A stretch of DNA of 64,000 nucleotides from Candidatus Anstonella stagnisolia (GCA_902384585.1 CABMCJ010000002.1:79062-143061); one strand, 5' to 3'; counted from the stretch's first letter, positions 9,469-19,173 are shown. Notes: generated by a model not told the origin, from the letters alone. Numbers and translations are program-made.

Positions 9469-10002
9469 ATGCAGATTACTAAAACAACGGATAAATGCGC
9501 GCCTGGTGGCCAGCCTGGCAGCATTAGTGCGGGAACACTTGCAACCAAGGGACTTGTTGAACCTGCCAGGAAAATAACGAGCAACAGTGAGCTCGCAGAT
9601 GCATTCTTGCGGGCAATGTTTCCCTCTGGCAGGGCATATGGGAATCTTGGCAAGGCAGCAGCGGGTTTTACTGAAGCAGTAAGAGAGAGCAAGATCGATT
9701 TGCCGGCGCGTTTTGCCCAAAAAGGAAATTTGGATGGGATATGGGTAAATCCAACAATATGGGTACCAGTAGGGGGAGACGTGCTTGAAGTCAATTTCAA
9801 GGTTATTTTAGTTGAATTGCTGGAGGGCGCCGACCCGAGAACAGTTGGGGCAGAACTCAAAGATAAGTTTGACACGTGTGATATATGGGGGGTTATTAAC
9901 GCTGAAATAAATCGCTCTGACATAGGCTCCAGCGCACACATGCGTGCAATGAATGATACGTCCCCGTCGCACGAAAACGCAGTAAGGATACGAGAGGGAT
10001 AA
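9469..10002 (+). CDS. Orphan hypothetical protein
   Basis: ORF with SD GGTGAT and strong TATA promoter; no recognisable family. Confidence 0.7.
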   Translation: MQITKTTDKCAPGGQPGSISAGTLATKGLVEPARKITSNSELADAFLRAMFPSGRAYGNLGKAAAGFTEAVRESKIDLPARFAQKGNLDGIWVNPTIWVPVGGDVLEVNFKVILVELLEGADPRTVGAELKDKFDTCDIWGVINAEINRSDIGSSAHMRAMNDTSPSHENAVRIREG

Positions 10003-10041
10003 ACGTTCTCCTTTTTATTTTTATACAGTGCTAATTCTTGC

Positions 10042-10950
10042 ATGTACGACCTTGCAATTATTGGAGGCGGCGTGAGCGGTTTTGGGGCTGCCATGTACGC
10101 GGGAAGATTCGAGCTGAGCACAGTGCTTTTTGCGGAGCAGCGCGGAGGGGTTCTTATAAACACCGACGAGGTTGCGAATTACCCCGCATTCAAGATGATA
10201 AGCGGGTTTGAGCTTGCGCAAAAAATTGAGGAGCATGCGCTTGAGTACAAGGTGGAAGTGCGCGACGAGAAAGTTGTGGGGATAAATAGGGAGAAGGACG
10301 GGACATTTACTCTTACGGGAACAAGCACAAGCGCGCAGGCAAAAACAGTAATACTTGCAACGGGCACGCAATGGAAGAAATTAGGCGCGCCTGGGGAAAA
10401 GGAGTATGCGAACAAGGGAGTGCACTACTGCGCGCTTTGCGACGGGGCGTTTTACAAGGGAAAAGTTATCGGGGTAGTGGGCGGAAGCGACTCTGCGACA
10501 AAAGAGTCTCTCCTGCTTGCAGGGTATGGGAGCAAGGTGTACATTTTTGCAAGGGGGGAGAAGTTGAGGGCGGAACCAATTAACCTTAAGAGGGCGCTCA
10601 CAAATCCGAAAATAGAAATTGTTACGGGAACGCAGGTGAAAGAGGTAAAGGGCGAGAATGGGAGGGTGAAAAGTGTTGTGCTTTCAAAGCCCCTAAAGGG
10701 AAAAAGCGAACTTGCGCTTGACGCGCTCTTTGTGGAAATAGGGCATGTGCCGCTCTCTGAGCTTGCAAAGCAGGCTGGGGCGGAACTGAACGAGAAGGGC
10801 GAAGTGAAAATAGACCGCAACTGCAAGACGAACGTGCCGGGCTTTTATGCTGCAGGGGATGTTGCGGATACGGAATTCAAGCAGGCTATTACGGGCGTTG
10901 CGGAAGGGGTCATAGCAGCTTATTCTGCTTACAAGCACATCGGAAAATAG
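10042..10950 (+). CDS. trxB: Thioredoxin reductase (FAD, CxxC)
   Basis: GGGVSGFGAAMYAGRF, HYCALCDGAFY, GVVGGSDSATKE, GFYAAGDVAD. Confidence 0.94.
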   Translation: MYDLAIIGGGVSGFGAAMYAGRFELSTVLFAEQRGGVLINTDEVANYPAFKMISGFELAQKIEEHALEYKVEVRDEKVVGINREKDGTFTLTGTSTSAQAKTVILATGTQWKKLGAPGEKEYANKGVHYCALCDGAFYKGKVIGVVGGSDSATKESLLLAGYGSKVYIFARGEKLRAEPINLKRALTNPKIEIVTGTQVKEVKGENGRVKSVVLSKPLKGKSELALDALFVEIGHVPLSELAKQAGAELNEKGEVKIDRNCKTNVPGFYAAGDVADTEFKQAITGVAEGVIAAYSAYKHIGK

Positions 10951-10957
10951 TGAAAGC

Positions 10958-11764
10958 ATGCTAGTTGAAAAGGAAAAGAAAGTGGAGAAAAAGCCTGATT
11001 ACATAGGGGCAGCTTATTTTGGGGTTGCAGCTATTTACTGCGTTTATGTGATTCTAAGCGGCGAAGAATATTTGCCAGTGCCGGTTGTTGCGCCTGCCTT
11101 TTACATGCTGTTGACCGTAATGTGCATTGGGGCAATTGCATACGTTTGCAGGCTTGCCGCCTCTGTTTTTTCAAGCTTCAAGGACAGCAAAAAAATGAAA
11201 GAGGAGTTTGAAGGCGTGGGGCAGGCAGTTGGGGATTTTCTCGTAATGCTCATTGTTGCAGGCATATTGTTCAAGGCGGTTGAGCCGGAAAAAATAGGGG
11301 GATTTTTTGACCCTTATTCGCTGCTGCTTGTTGCGTTTTCCCTTCTCGCGCTTGCGGTGCGCGCTTTCCAGAAAAGCAGCAAAGAAGGAGCACTTTCCCT
11401 TTCAAAGATGCATGAGGCCGCGCGCGCGCTTGCCATCAAGCCGGCAATTTCAGTTGTTTTTGTGCTTATTGCGTTCTATTTCCTTGTGCCGGCAGGAAGG
11501 GAAGCATATAATATCAAATGGGATGCCCTTGTGAGCAGGCTTGTTGGCTGGTGGCTTGTATGCTGGATTGGCTTTGCGCTTGCAACTAAAAAGGACCTGC
11601 TCACGTATACGGGATACGCGCGTGCGATAGTGTGCGGGACTGTGTGCCTGTTCCTTTTGTACCTTGCAACTAGCTTTGTTTCAAACCAGCAGCTTGCAAT
11701 AGTTGGGATTGCGCTTGTGTATGCGTTCCTTGCGCTTGCGGAATTCAAAGGAGAACTGGATTAG
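10958..11764 (+). CDS. Polytopic membrane protein, unknown
   Basis: Multiple TM segments across 268 aa. Confidence 0.7.
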   Translation: MLVEKEKKVEKKPDYIGAAYFGVAAIYCVYVILSGEEYLPVPVVAPAFYMLLTVMCIGAIAYVCRLAASVFSSFKDSKKMKEEFEGVGQAVGDFLVMLIVAGILFKAVEPEKIGGFFDPYSLLLVAFSLLALAVRAFQKSSKEGALSLSKMHEAARALAIKPAISVVFVLIAFYFLVPAGREAYNIKWDALVSRLVGWWLVCWIGFALATKKDLLTYTGYARAIVCGTVCLFLLYLATSFVSNQQLAIVGIALVYAFLALAEFKGELD

Positions 11765-12879
11765 AGGAGCGCTTTTTTTATCTCTTCAAGGGGCGCATTT
11801 GTCCTAAAGCAGGTTGGGGAGAAATGCGTGCGGGAATAGGAAAAGCCTTTTTGTGTGAGGGAATTTTGCAACTTTTCAAGCGAAGGCGCGCCTATTTTCA
11901 TCTTTTTTGAGAGGGTGTGCGCATCGTAGTGGAAGGGAGGGAGAAGCATCTCTTCTGAAATTGTGGGGAGTATTTTTCCAAGCTGCTCCTGCTGCAGATA
12001 TGGGCGGGAAGGGAGGAGTTCTTGCATCTTTTGAATGTGGGATTGCTCCCAAAGCGAGCCTAACCAGAGGGGGCCTGCGTGCTGCAAAGGGGTGCCGCAT
12101 TCGCATATTTTCTTTGTTGGGAATTTGCCCCATTCCCTATAAAGGCATTTTGGGCAGTAGCTCACGTATCCAAGGGATTTTATGGAGGAAACTGCCGGCA
12201 CTGCGCCCTTTTGGACACGGAGGAGGACTTTCACGTAGTGGCGGTGAGAAAAGGAGAAAACTGGGGAAATTCCGTACTCGAAATCTGCTGCGGAACGCGC
12301 AATTTTTGAAATCAAGATGCGGATTGCGTTTTCATGGCAGAATTCGCAATTGAGGGGGGAGCATTGGTATATTTTGTAGCAGGCGTCCGAATGCGCGCCG
12401 CAAAGCACTGCGGTGTCTGTTGCGGTTGCGCACAAGTATGCGGACTTTTTGTCGCCGAGTGAGAAAGAGGAGAATGCATGATGCAAGTATGGGGCGGGAG
12501 TCCCGAATGGGTCTATTTCTAGGAAATCAAAAGAGTGCTTTGCAAGGAAATTCTCTATTTTGTTTTTGTATGCGTGTGCGTTCTTGAGCTTGTTGAGCGC
12601 GATATTTTTCTTGCATGCGGCTGCTGCAGTAAGCGACCAATCTACGAGTGCGAGCTTTGAGATATTTTTGTTTTCAAGCTTGTATCTTATTCCACGTGCG
12701 CCAGTTGCTGCAAAGCCGTCGCAAAGTGTGAGCTTTTTTTCCTGGAGCGCGCCTATTGAAAGGGAAAAAATATCGCGGCAAAGCTGCATATGCGGGTTGA
12801 AGAATACGCCTTCAGGTGCATTTATTTGCGCGAGCCCTTCTTTTAGCTTCATAAGAAAGTTGGGTGCGCAAAACTTCAT
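11761..12879 (-). CDS. trm1: tRNA (guanine-26-N2) dimethyltransferase Trm1
   Basis: EGVFFNPHMQLCRDI, ATGARGIRYKLE, LEIDPFGTPAPYLHHAF, Cys-rich C-terminal domain. Confidence 0.93.
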   Translation of the reverse strand: MKFCAPNFLMKLKEGLAQINAPEGVFFNPHMQLCRDIFSLSIGALQEKKLTLCDGFAATGARGIRYKLENKNISKLALVDWSLTAAAACKKNIALNKLKNAHAYKNKIENFLAKHSFDFLEIDPFGTPAPYLHHAFSSFSLGDKKSAYLCATATDTAVLCGAHSDACYKIYQCSPLNCEFCHENAIRILISKIARSAADFEYGISPVFSFSHRHYVKVLLRVQKGAVPAVSSIKSLGYVSYCPKCLYREWGKFPTKKICECGTPLQHAGPLWLGSLWEQSHIQKMQELLPSRPYLQQEQLGKILPTISEEMLLPPFHYDAHTLSKKMKIGAPSLEKLQNSLTQKGFSYSRTHFSPTCFRTNAPLEEIKKALL

Positions 12880-12903
12880 AAAGCAAGCATGCAAAAATAG
12901 TGC

Positions 12904-14160
12904 ATGAGGATTTCGCCTTCAATAATTTCGGGCAGCTTTTCTGCCCCGCCTTCAAAGGCTGCGAGCATGCGCGCGATAATATGCGCATCCCTTTCTGCTG
13001 GGGGGAGCCTTGTGAGGAACTGCTCGCAGGCAGCAGACGTGCAGGACACCATAGGGGCGTGCAATGCGCTTGGGGTTTATACGCACTGGGTGGAAAAGGA
13101 TTTGCAGGTAATGGGAGGGGGGTTTGCGCTGCCTGCTGGCGAAGTGAACTGCGGGGAGAGCGCTGCAACGCTTAAGATGCTCCTGCCACTTATGGGGCTT
13201 TTTGGGGAAGAGATAACGCTTGGCGGAGGGGAGGGCCTGAAGAAAAGGCAGATTGGGCCCCTTGAGGAAACAATGGAAAAAATCGGGCTGAAAATGAAAA
13301 CAAGCGGGTTTGTGCCGATTACTGTTTCGGGAGAATTGGAATTTGAAAGGCTGAGCGTGCATCCCAATGTGGGCACGCAATTTCTTTCAGGGGTGCTAAT
13401 GTGCATGCCATTGCAGGGGCATGAGAGCTTCCTTGAGATGCCAAGGGCTCTTGTTGCGGCTGAGAATTTGAGGCTCACGCTTGGGATAATGGAAAAATTC
13501 GGGATAAGCGCAAAAGCATCCGAGGAAATGGACATTGTATTCTGCCCTGCGCCGCAGGAGTATGTGGGATGCGAGTATGAGGTGGGCGGGGATTTTGGGG
13601 CTGCTGCATATTTGCTTGGGGCGGGCGCGATAAACGGGAAAGTGAAAGCGAACGGGCTTAGCATGGAAATGCACGCTGCCGAAAAGCGCATTTGCGAAAT
13701 ATTGCAGCAGATGGGAACGTTTGTGATAGTGGATGAGGAGGAGAAAAGCGTTGGTGCGAGCGTTGGGGAACTTACTGGAATCGGGATGGATGCAACTGAC
13801 ATTGGTGGGCTTGTGCCATTGCTTGCGGTCCTTGGATGCTATGCAAAGGGAACTACCGTGATAAAGAACGTGGGAAGGCTGCGAAGAAGGGAGCCGGACA
13901 GGGTTGCATGCATTGCTAAAAATCTTAGATTAATGGGCGGCATTGTGGAAGAGGAAGAGAACTCCATTACGGTGAGGCAGAGCGCGCTCGTTGGGGCAAA
14001 AGTGGATGCAGAAGGGGATGGAAAGGTTGCGATGGCGCTTGCAGTTGCGGCACTTGGGGCAAAGGGAAAAACAGAAATAGTGGGAAGCGAATGCGTTGGG
14101 AGGAGCTATCCAAACTTCTTTGAGGACTTGGAAAAAATTGGGGCCCAGGTTGAGGACTAG
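12904..14160 (+). CDS. aroA: EPSP synthase-family enolpyruvyl transferase
   Basis: SGSFSAPPSKAASMRAI, GESAATLKMLLPL, GGDFGAAAYLLGA, LRRREPDR. Confidence 0.88.
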   Translation: MRISPSIISGSFSAPPSKAASMRAIICASLSAGGSLVRNCSQAADVQDTIGACNALGVYTHWVEKDLQVMGGGFALPAGEVNCGESAATLKMLLPLMGLFGEEITLGGGEGLKKRQIGPLEETMEKIGLKMKTSGFVPITVSGELEFERLSVHPNVGTQFLSGVLMCMPLQGHESFLEMPRALVAAENLRLTLGIMEKFGISAKASEEMDIVFCPAPQEYVGCEYEVGGDFGAAAYLLGAGAINGKVKANGLSMEMHAAEKRICEILQQMGTFVIVDEEEKSVGASVGELTGIGMDATDIGGLVPLLAVLGCYAKGTTVIKNVGRLRRREPDRVACIAKNLRLMGGIVEEEENSITVRQSALVGAKVDAEGDGKVAMALAVAALGAKGKTEIVGSECVGRSYPNFFEDLEKIGAQVED

Positions 14161-14242
14161 TTTTTGAAAGTGCGCATATGCGCGGCGATAAAGGCAAGGG
14201 TATATATACTCGTATATACATAAAAATAAACAGGTGATATTA

Positions 14243-14719
14243 ATGATGGTTAGTCCAACCCAGCCAGAGCCATACTTGGGCCTGAAGGCAATAACAGTTG
14301 ATTTGGCGCAGTTTAGTGCGGCTCGAACGAAGGCAGCCGCGCTTCGAAATAAGGCAGATGCTCTTCTGAGGAAGGCAGACGAAGTGGTAACTCACAAATC
14401 AGGTTCATGGCAATCAAAGGAAGTGTCATTCTCTACTGAGGCAGACAAGGTATTGAGCTACATGGTGGGTTCGGGGCAATCAAAAATATTGATGTCCCAT
14501 ACTAGCGAAGGCTGCATAAATGTTGTCCGCGAAAAATACGATTGAGAAGTAATCGGCAAAGCGGTAGAAGTTATTGACTTGAATAAGGCAGGTCTTGATG
14601 AAAATGGCATCGCGAAGCTGATACTGGATGCAAATGCAGCAGGCCAGATAACGTATGCGATAACGCGCGGCAGCGACTCTTTTGTATTGATTGTTGGGCT
14701 CATTGCGGACAAACTGTAA
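14243..14719 (+). pseudogene. Orphan ORF interrupted by in-frame TGA at 14543-14545 (100 codons, TGA, 57 codons, TAA)
   Basis: SD GGTGATATTAATG; downstream in-frame sequence EVIGKAVEVIDLNKAGLDENGIAKLILDANAAGQITYAITRGSDSFVLIVGLIADKL is clearly protein-like. Confidence 0.7.
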
Positions 14720-14728
14720 AGCTGCGCC

Positions 14729-14983
14729 TTATTTCTTCAGCCTGAAGGCATCAAGAAGCCCGTGCGCGTAGTTTATTGCGCCAAATGCGGTTACATAATC
14801 TTTTTTTTGCAGGAAATATTTCGTGTCCTCGCAGTATTTTTCCGTGAGGGAAAGTGCGTGGGAATTCTGGGCGGTTTTTTTCACTTGCGGCAAATTCGCA
14901 TGGAATTGCTCTATATCTGAGAGAACGCGCTTTTCCTGCTCTTTTTCCCAAGAAGGGGAATAAGGGGTGATTTTGGGCTTCAT
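14729..14983 (-). CDS. Small helical protein, DUF357-like
   Basis: 84 aa: [36 protein letters not shown] resembles archaeal DUF357. Confidence 0.7.
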   Translation of the reverse strand: MKPKITPYSPSWEKEQEKRVLSDIEQFHANLPQVKKTAQNSHALSLTEKYCEDTKYFLQKKDYVTAFGAINYAHGLLDAFRLKK

Positions 14984-15098
14984 AAGAGGCAGTTGGATGC
15001 AAGCTTTTTATATGTATGGCAGCAAATTAAACCTGTTAATTCTTACTGTAGGTGACTATTTGGGATCAAGACCAAGAAAATGGAAAAAGAAAGGCAGG

Positions 15099-15173
15099 AT
15101 GCGCTGGAAATGGGTAAAGAAAAGGCGCAAACGCCTCAAGAGAAAAATTAAGCGAAGGGTTGGCGAGCTTTAG
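15099..15173 (+). CDS. Ribosomal protein L41e-like, 24 aa
   Basis: [24 protein letters not shown]; size and Arg/Lys pattern of eL41. Confidence 0.7.
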   Translation: MRWKWVKKRRKRLKRKIKRRVGEL

Positions 15174-15293
15174 GCAGCCGGCGGCATTAGTGTATGCACG
15201 TTTAGCGCGAGCATTAAAGTTAGCCGCTTGCTTCATGGGCGCGCGTGCACTGGGCAGGTTCGCTTTTTTCAGGAAGGCGCGTTCTTTACTGGA

Positions 15294-15884
15294 CTAGCCG
15301 ATTCGCTCTTGGTAGCGCGCGCGGCTTTCCACTTTTTTCATTAAGGAGAGTACTGCGGGCGAGCCGCCTGCACTAGAGTAGCATTGCACAAAGTATGCGC
15401 CGGTTTTCACTAGTGCGTTTTTCATTGTGAGCAAATCCACTGCCTTGTGCTAGTTGTCGTGGCTCGTAAAACCAAGACCGAAATCTATCACTGCAATTCC
15501 TTTTTTTGTGTCCATGAGGTTTGCAGGAGTGAAATCCCCGTGTATTATGTGCAGGGAGTGCAAAGCGGCGAGCATTTGCGCGAACTTTTTTGCGTGCGCA
15601 TGGGAAATTCTCTTTCCTGAGAAAATTTTCCCGCTTAGCTTTTCCATTGTAATTGAGAATTCGGATGTGGAATATACGAGGGGGCAGAGCACTCCGGCAT
15701 CCTTTGCGCGCGAAAGAAGGCGGGCTTCCACCTTTGTGCGTGAGCGGCGGATTTTTTCATCTAGAGAAGATGGGCGGTATTTTTTGGGATTGCGCACTTT
15801 CTCTAACGCGGGCATTGAGCAGAAAGTTGTTGTGTAAAGTTTTGCCTCTGCGCCTTTGGAAAAAACGTGCGTGTCTAAACCCAT
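15294..15884 (-). pseudogene. bud32: Bud32/PRPK-family KEOPS kinase, interrupted by in-frame TAG at 15450-15452
   Basis: Kinase motifs HGDFTPANLM and AVIDFGLGF upstream; after the TAG the same frame gives HKAVDLLTMKNALVKTGAYFVQCYSSAGGSPAVLSLMKKVESRARYQERIG, the Bud32 C-lobe. Confidence 0.85.
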
Positions 15885-15893
15885 AACTGCACC

Positions 15894-16511
15894 TTAGAAT
15901 GTAACGATTGAGGAACCGAGGAAGCAAAGCATGAAAACAGCAAGCCAAATTTGCCAGTTCCATGCAATAACCTTGCTGCCGTCAAGGGGGAAAATCGGGA
16001 GAAGGTTGAAGAGCGCAAGGAAAATGTTCACCTGCGCGCCTATGAAGAAAATGGGCGCGAGGATTTCGTTTGGAAGAACAAGGAAAAGGACTAGGAAGAG
16101 CGCGCAAAGCGCAATGTTTGTTGCAGGGCCTGCAAGGGAAATTATGCCGTTTTGCTTTGAAGAAATTTGCCCCCTGTAAGCGTATATGTACACTGCACCA
16201 GGCGCTAGTATGAGGGGGAGGGAAAAGCCGAAAAGCTGGGGCACGATTGCAAGGGAGAGCATGAGCACCAAGCCTGCGGGCCATGCCTGGAAGCGCGCGC
16301 GTGCCCCGTATTTAACTGCAAAATACTTGTGCGCAAGCTCGTGCAGCACAAAACCGCTTCCTACGGTGATGCCAAAAACAATCATGAGGAAAATGAAGTG
16401 CCCCGCATCCATCTTTATGCCGCCCTGCGCAAAAGTTATGGAGAGGGAGATTGCGACTATTGAAACAAGCATGTGGATTGCTTCGTCTGTGTCGATTGAG
16501 AATTTGCCCAT
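15894..16511 (-). CDS. M50-type (site-2 protease) membrane metalloprotease
   Basis: GSGFVLHELAHKYFAVKYG (HExxH) and NLLPIFPLDGSKV. Confidence 0.9.
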   Translation of the reverse strand: MGKFSIDTDEAIHMLVSIVAISLSITFAQGGIKMDAGHFIFLMIVFGITVGSGFVLHELAHKYFAVKYGARARFQAWPAGLVLMLSLAIVPQLFGFSLPLILAPGAVYIYAYRGQISSKQNGIISLAGPATNIALCALFLVLFLVLPNEILAPIFFIGAQVNIFLALFNLLPIFPLDGSKVIAWNWQIWLAVFMLCFLGSSIVTF

Positions 16512-16520
16512 TTTTGCACC

Positions 16521-16916
16521 TTAGAGTATTTTCAAATCTTTTTGCGAAAGGGAAACGCGCGCGGGGGAGAGTATTCCGGAATAGGAATCAACTGTTGCCT
16601 CCATTTCGGGACCGCCATCAAGCGCAACGCGTATTTTCTTCCCTATATGCCCTTTCTCAAGCGCGGTTGCGTGCTTTGCAACAAAGCCGGTTATGCTGGA
16701 GGTTGTGCCCGCAACAACGACTACCCTGTCCCCGTTTTGCACTCCACGCACGTGCGTGTATATGAAAGGGGCTAGAAGTGAAACGCCCAAGCTTGCTGCA
16801 AGCATTTTTGCAAGCAGCCCAAGGGATGCGCCCGGAAGGACTGCGTAAGCGAGCAGGGAAAGCGCGCTGCACGCTACCAAAGAACGGAAGAAAATCCCTA
16901 GTTTCATTTCCTTCAC
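16521..16916 (-). CDS. Membrane protein, unknown (two TMs plus beta domain)
   Basis: Hydrophobic N-terminus; VRGVQNGDRVVVVAGTTSSITGFV. Confidence 0.6.
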   Translation of the reverse strand: MKEMKLGIFFRSLVACSALSLLAYAVLPGASLGLLAKMLAASLGVSLLAPFIYTHVRGVQNGDRVVVVAGTTSSITGFVAKHATALEKGHIGKKIRVALDGGPEMEATVDSYSGILSPARVSLSQKDLKIL

Positions 16917-19069
16917 CTAAACATGGAGTCGTGCCCACCCTTTGCGAACTTCTTTATGCGCTCAACGTATTCTTTTGAGATAGAGGGCTTTACTGCAGTG
17001 AAAGCCTCTGTGAAATCCGCGGTTGAGATTGCGTCCGACCCTTTGCGTATTGCAACCATGCCTGCCTCGCGGCACACGTTCTCTATGTCGGCGCCCGTGT
17101 AGCCTTCGGATTTTTCCGCCAGCTCGTCCATGGAAACGCTTTTCGCAATGGGCATTTTCTTTGTGTGTATCTTGAAAATTTCCTGCCGCGTTCTCTCGTC
17201 GGGAGGGGGAATCTCGATTATCTTGTCGAACCTGCCCGGGCGAAGAAGCGCCGCATCAAGCATCTCGGGGCGGTTTGTTGCCGCGAGCACGAGAATGTTC
17301 TTGAGGTCCGTGAGCCCGTCCATCTCTATGAGGAGCCCGTTCACAATGTCCTCGTGTATCACTGAGGGGTTGTCTGCTGCACGCGAACGCCCGATTGTGT
17401 CTATCTCGTCTATGAAGATGACACAGGGGGCGGACATGCGCGCGCGGCGGAAGAGCTCGCGCGTAAGGCGCGCGGATTCTCCAACGTGGCGGTGCAAAAG
17501 CTCGGAGCCCTTTATGGAAATGAAGTTTGTCTCCGCTTCAGTTGCAACTGCCTTTGCGAGCATTGTTTTCCCTACTCCGGGCAAGCCTACCAAGAGGATT
17601 CCTTTTACGGGCCGAATGCCCATTTTCGCAAAGGTTTCCGGGCGCTTAAGGGGCAGGTCAACTGCCTCTTTGAGCTCCTTTTTCACTGTGTCAAAGCCGC
17701 CGATGTCTATCCAGTGCACGTTGGGGCGCTCTACAAAGACTTCCCGCAGTGCGGATGGGTGGATTTCGCGCAATGCGCCTGAGAAATCGTCCGCAGTAAC
17801 GCGCATCTTGTCAAGTATTTCAGGAGGTATGAACTCCTGTTCCAGGTCTATCTCAGGCAAAATCCTGCGCAGGCATTTCATTGCTGCCTCTTTTGCAAGC
17901 GAGGACAAGTCTGCGCCCGTGTAGCCGTGCGTTATGTTCGCAAGCTCGTCTAAGGATACGTCCTTTTCAAGCGGCATTTGCCTTGAGTGGATGAGAAGGA
18001 TTTCCTTTCTCGCGTTCCGGTCCGGCACGCCTATTTCTATTTCCCTATCAAAGCGCCCTGGGCGGCGCAAGGCGGGGTCTATTGAGTTCGGCCTGTTTGT
18101 TGCGCCGATTACGATTACTTGCCCCCTGCCTTTTAGACCGTCTAGAAGGGTGAGAAGCTGGGACACCATCCTGCGTTCCACTTCCCCTGTTACTTCTTCT
18201 CTTTTGGGTGCAATCGCATCTATCTCGTCCATGAAGATGATGGTGGGCGCATTGTCCTCTGCATCCTTGAAAATTTGGCGCAAGCGCTCTTCGCTCTCTC
18301 CTACGAACTTTGAGACAAGCTCAGGGCCTCCTATATGTATGAAATTTGCCTCGCTTTCGGATGCGACTGCGCGCGCAAGAAGGGTTTTTCCTGTTCCGGG
18401 CGGGCCGTGGATGAGCACTCCCTTGGGGGCTTCTATTCCAAGCCTTTCAAAGAGCTCTGGGTGGCGCATTGGGAGCTCCACCATTTCGCGCACCTTTTGG
18501 GTTGCGTCCTTCATCCCGCCTATATCTTCGTAGGAGATGGGTGCGACTACGCCTGGAGCCTCCTTTATGGGCTCGTCCTTTATGAGCACTTCTGTATTCT
18601 CGTTCACAAGCACGATTGCCTGCGGCTGCACAATTGCGGCTACGAGCGGGAAAGAGGTTCCGAAAACGCCTATGAAAATTGTGTCTCCGCGGCTTATTGC
18701 GCGCCCGACAAGCCTTTTCTTTACGAACTGGTCAAAGCCTGGTGAGTGCTGGTATTTGCTGCCTTGGGTGGGTGCGAGAATAATCTTTTTTGCGTCCTTG
18801 AGTTCTGCCTTCTTTACGTTTACTTTGTCGTTGAGAGCTACTTTGCAGTTAAGCCTGAGGTAGCCGTCCATGCGGATGAGCCCTAAGCCTTCGTCCTGCG
18901 GCTGCGCCTGCCATACCAAGGCTGCTGTGGAACGTTTTCCTTTTATCTCTACGATGTCGCCGGTATTCACGCCCAGCTCCATCCTGGACTTGGAATCTAT
19001 GCGCACAAGCCACCTTCCAACGTCATTTGGAAGAGGCTCGGCAACGCGAAGCTCAACTGTTTTGCTCAT
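16913..19069 (-). CDS. CDC48/VCP-like AAA ATPase with two AAA domains
   Basis: GPPGTGKTLLARAVA and GLPGVGKTMLAKAVA Walker A motifs, two Walker B/SRH sets, CDC48 N domain. Confidence 0.96.
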   Translation of the reverse strand: MSKTVELRVAEPLPNDVGRWLVRIDSKSRMELGVNTGDIVEIKGKRSTAALVWQAQPQDEGLGLIRMDGYLRLNCKVALNDKVNVKKAELKDAKKIILAPTQGSKYQHSPGFDQFVKKRLVGRAISRGDTIFIGVFGTSFPLVAAIVQPQAIVLVNENTEVLIKDEPIKEAPGVVAPISYEDIGGMKDATQKVREMVELPMRHPELFERLGIEAPKGVLIHGPPGTGKTLLARAVASESEANFIHIGGPELVSKFVGESEERLRQIFKDAEDNAPTIIFMDEIDAIAPKREEVTGEVERRMVSQLLTLLDGLKGRGQVIVIGATNRPNSIDPALRRPGRFDREIEIGVPDRNARKEILLIHSRQMPLEKDVSLDELANITHGYTGADLSSLAKEAAMKCLRRILPEIDLEQEFIPPEILDKMRVTADDFSGALREIHPSALREVFVERPNVHWIDIGGFDTVKKELKEAVDLPLKRPETFAKMGIRPVKGILLVGLPGVGKTMLAKAVATEAETNFISIKGSELLHRHVGESARLTRELFRRARMSAPCVIFIDEIDTIGRSRAADNPSVIHEDIVNGLLIEMDGLTDLKNILVLAATNRPEMLDAALLRPGRFDKIIEIPPPDERTRQEIFKIHTKKMPIAKSVSMDELAEKSEGYTGADIENVCREAGMVAIRKGSDAISTADFTEAFTAVKPSISKEYVERIKKFAKGGHDSMFR

Positions 19070-19173
19070 AAAACGCACCCCTGTTTTCCTATGGTAAAAC
19101 GCCGTTAGAGTTTAAAAAGAGGAGGGGTTTTAGAGGGGCGGCAAAAGCCTATATACAACCTTCGCCCAAATAC

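Noticed and set aside
15294-15884. Genome-wide reassignment of TAG as sense codon
   Set aside because: Many intact genes end in TAG (e.g. 2457, 10950, 11764, 14160), so TAG is a normal terminator here.
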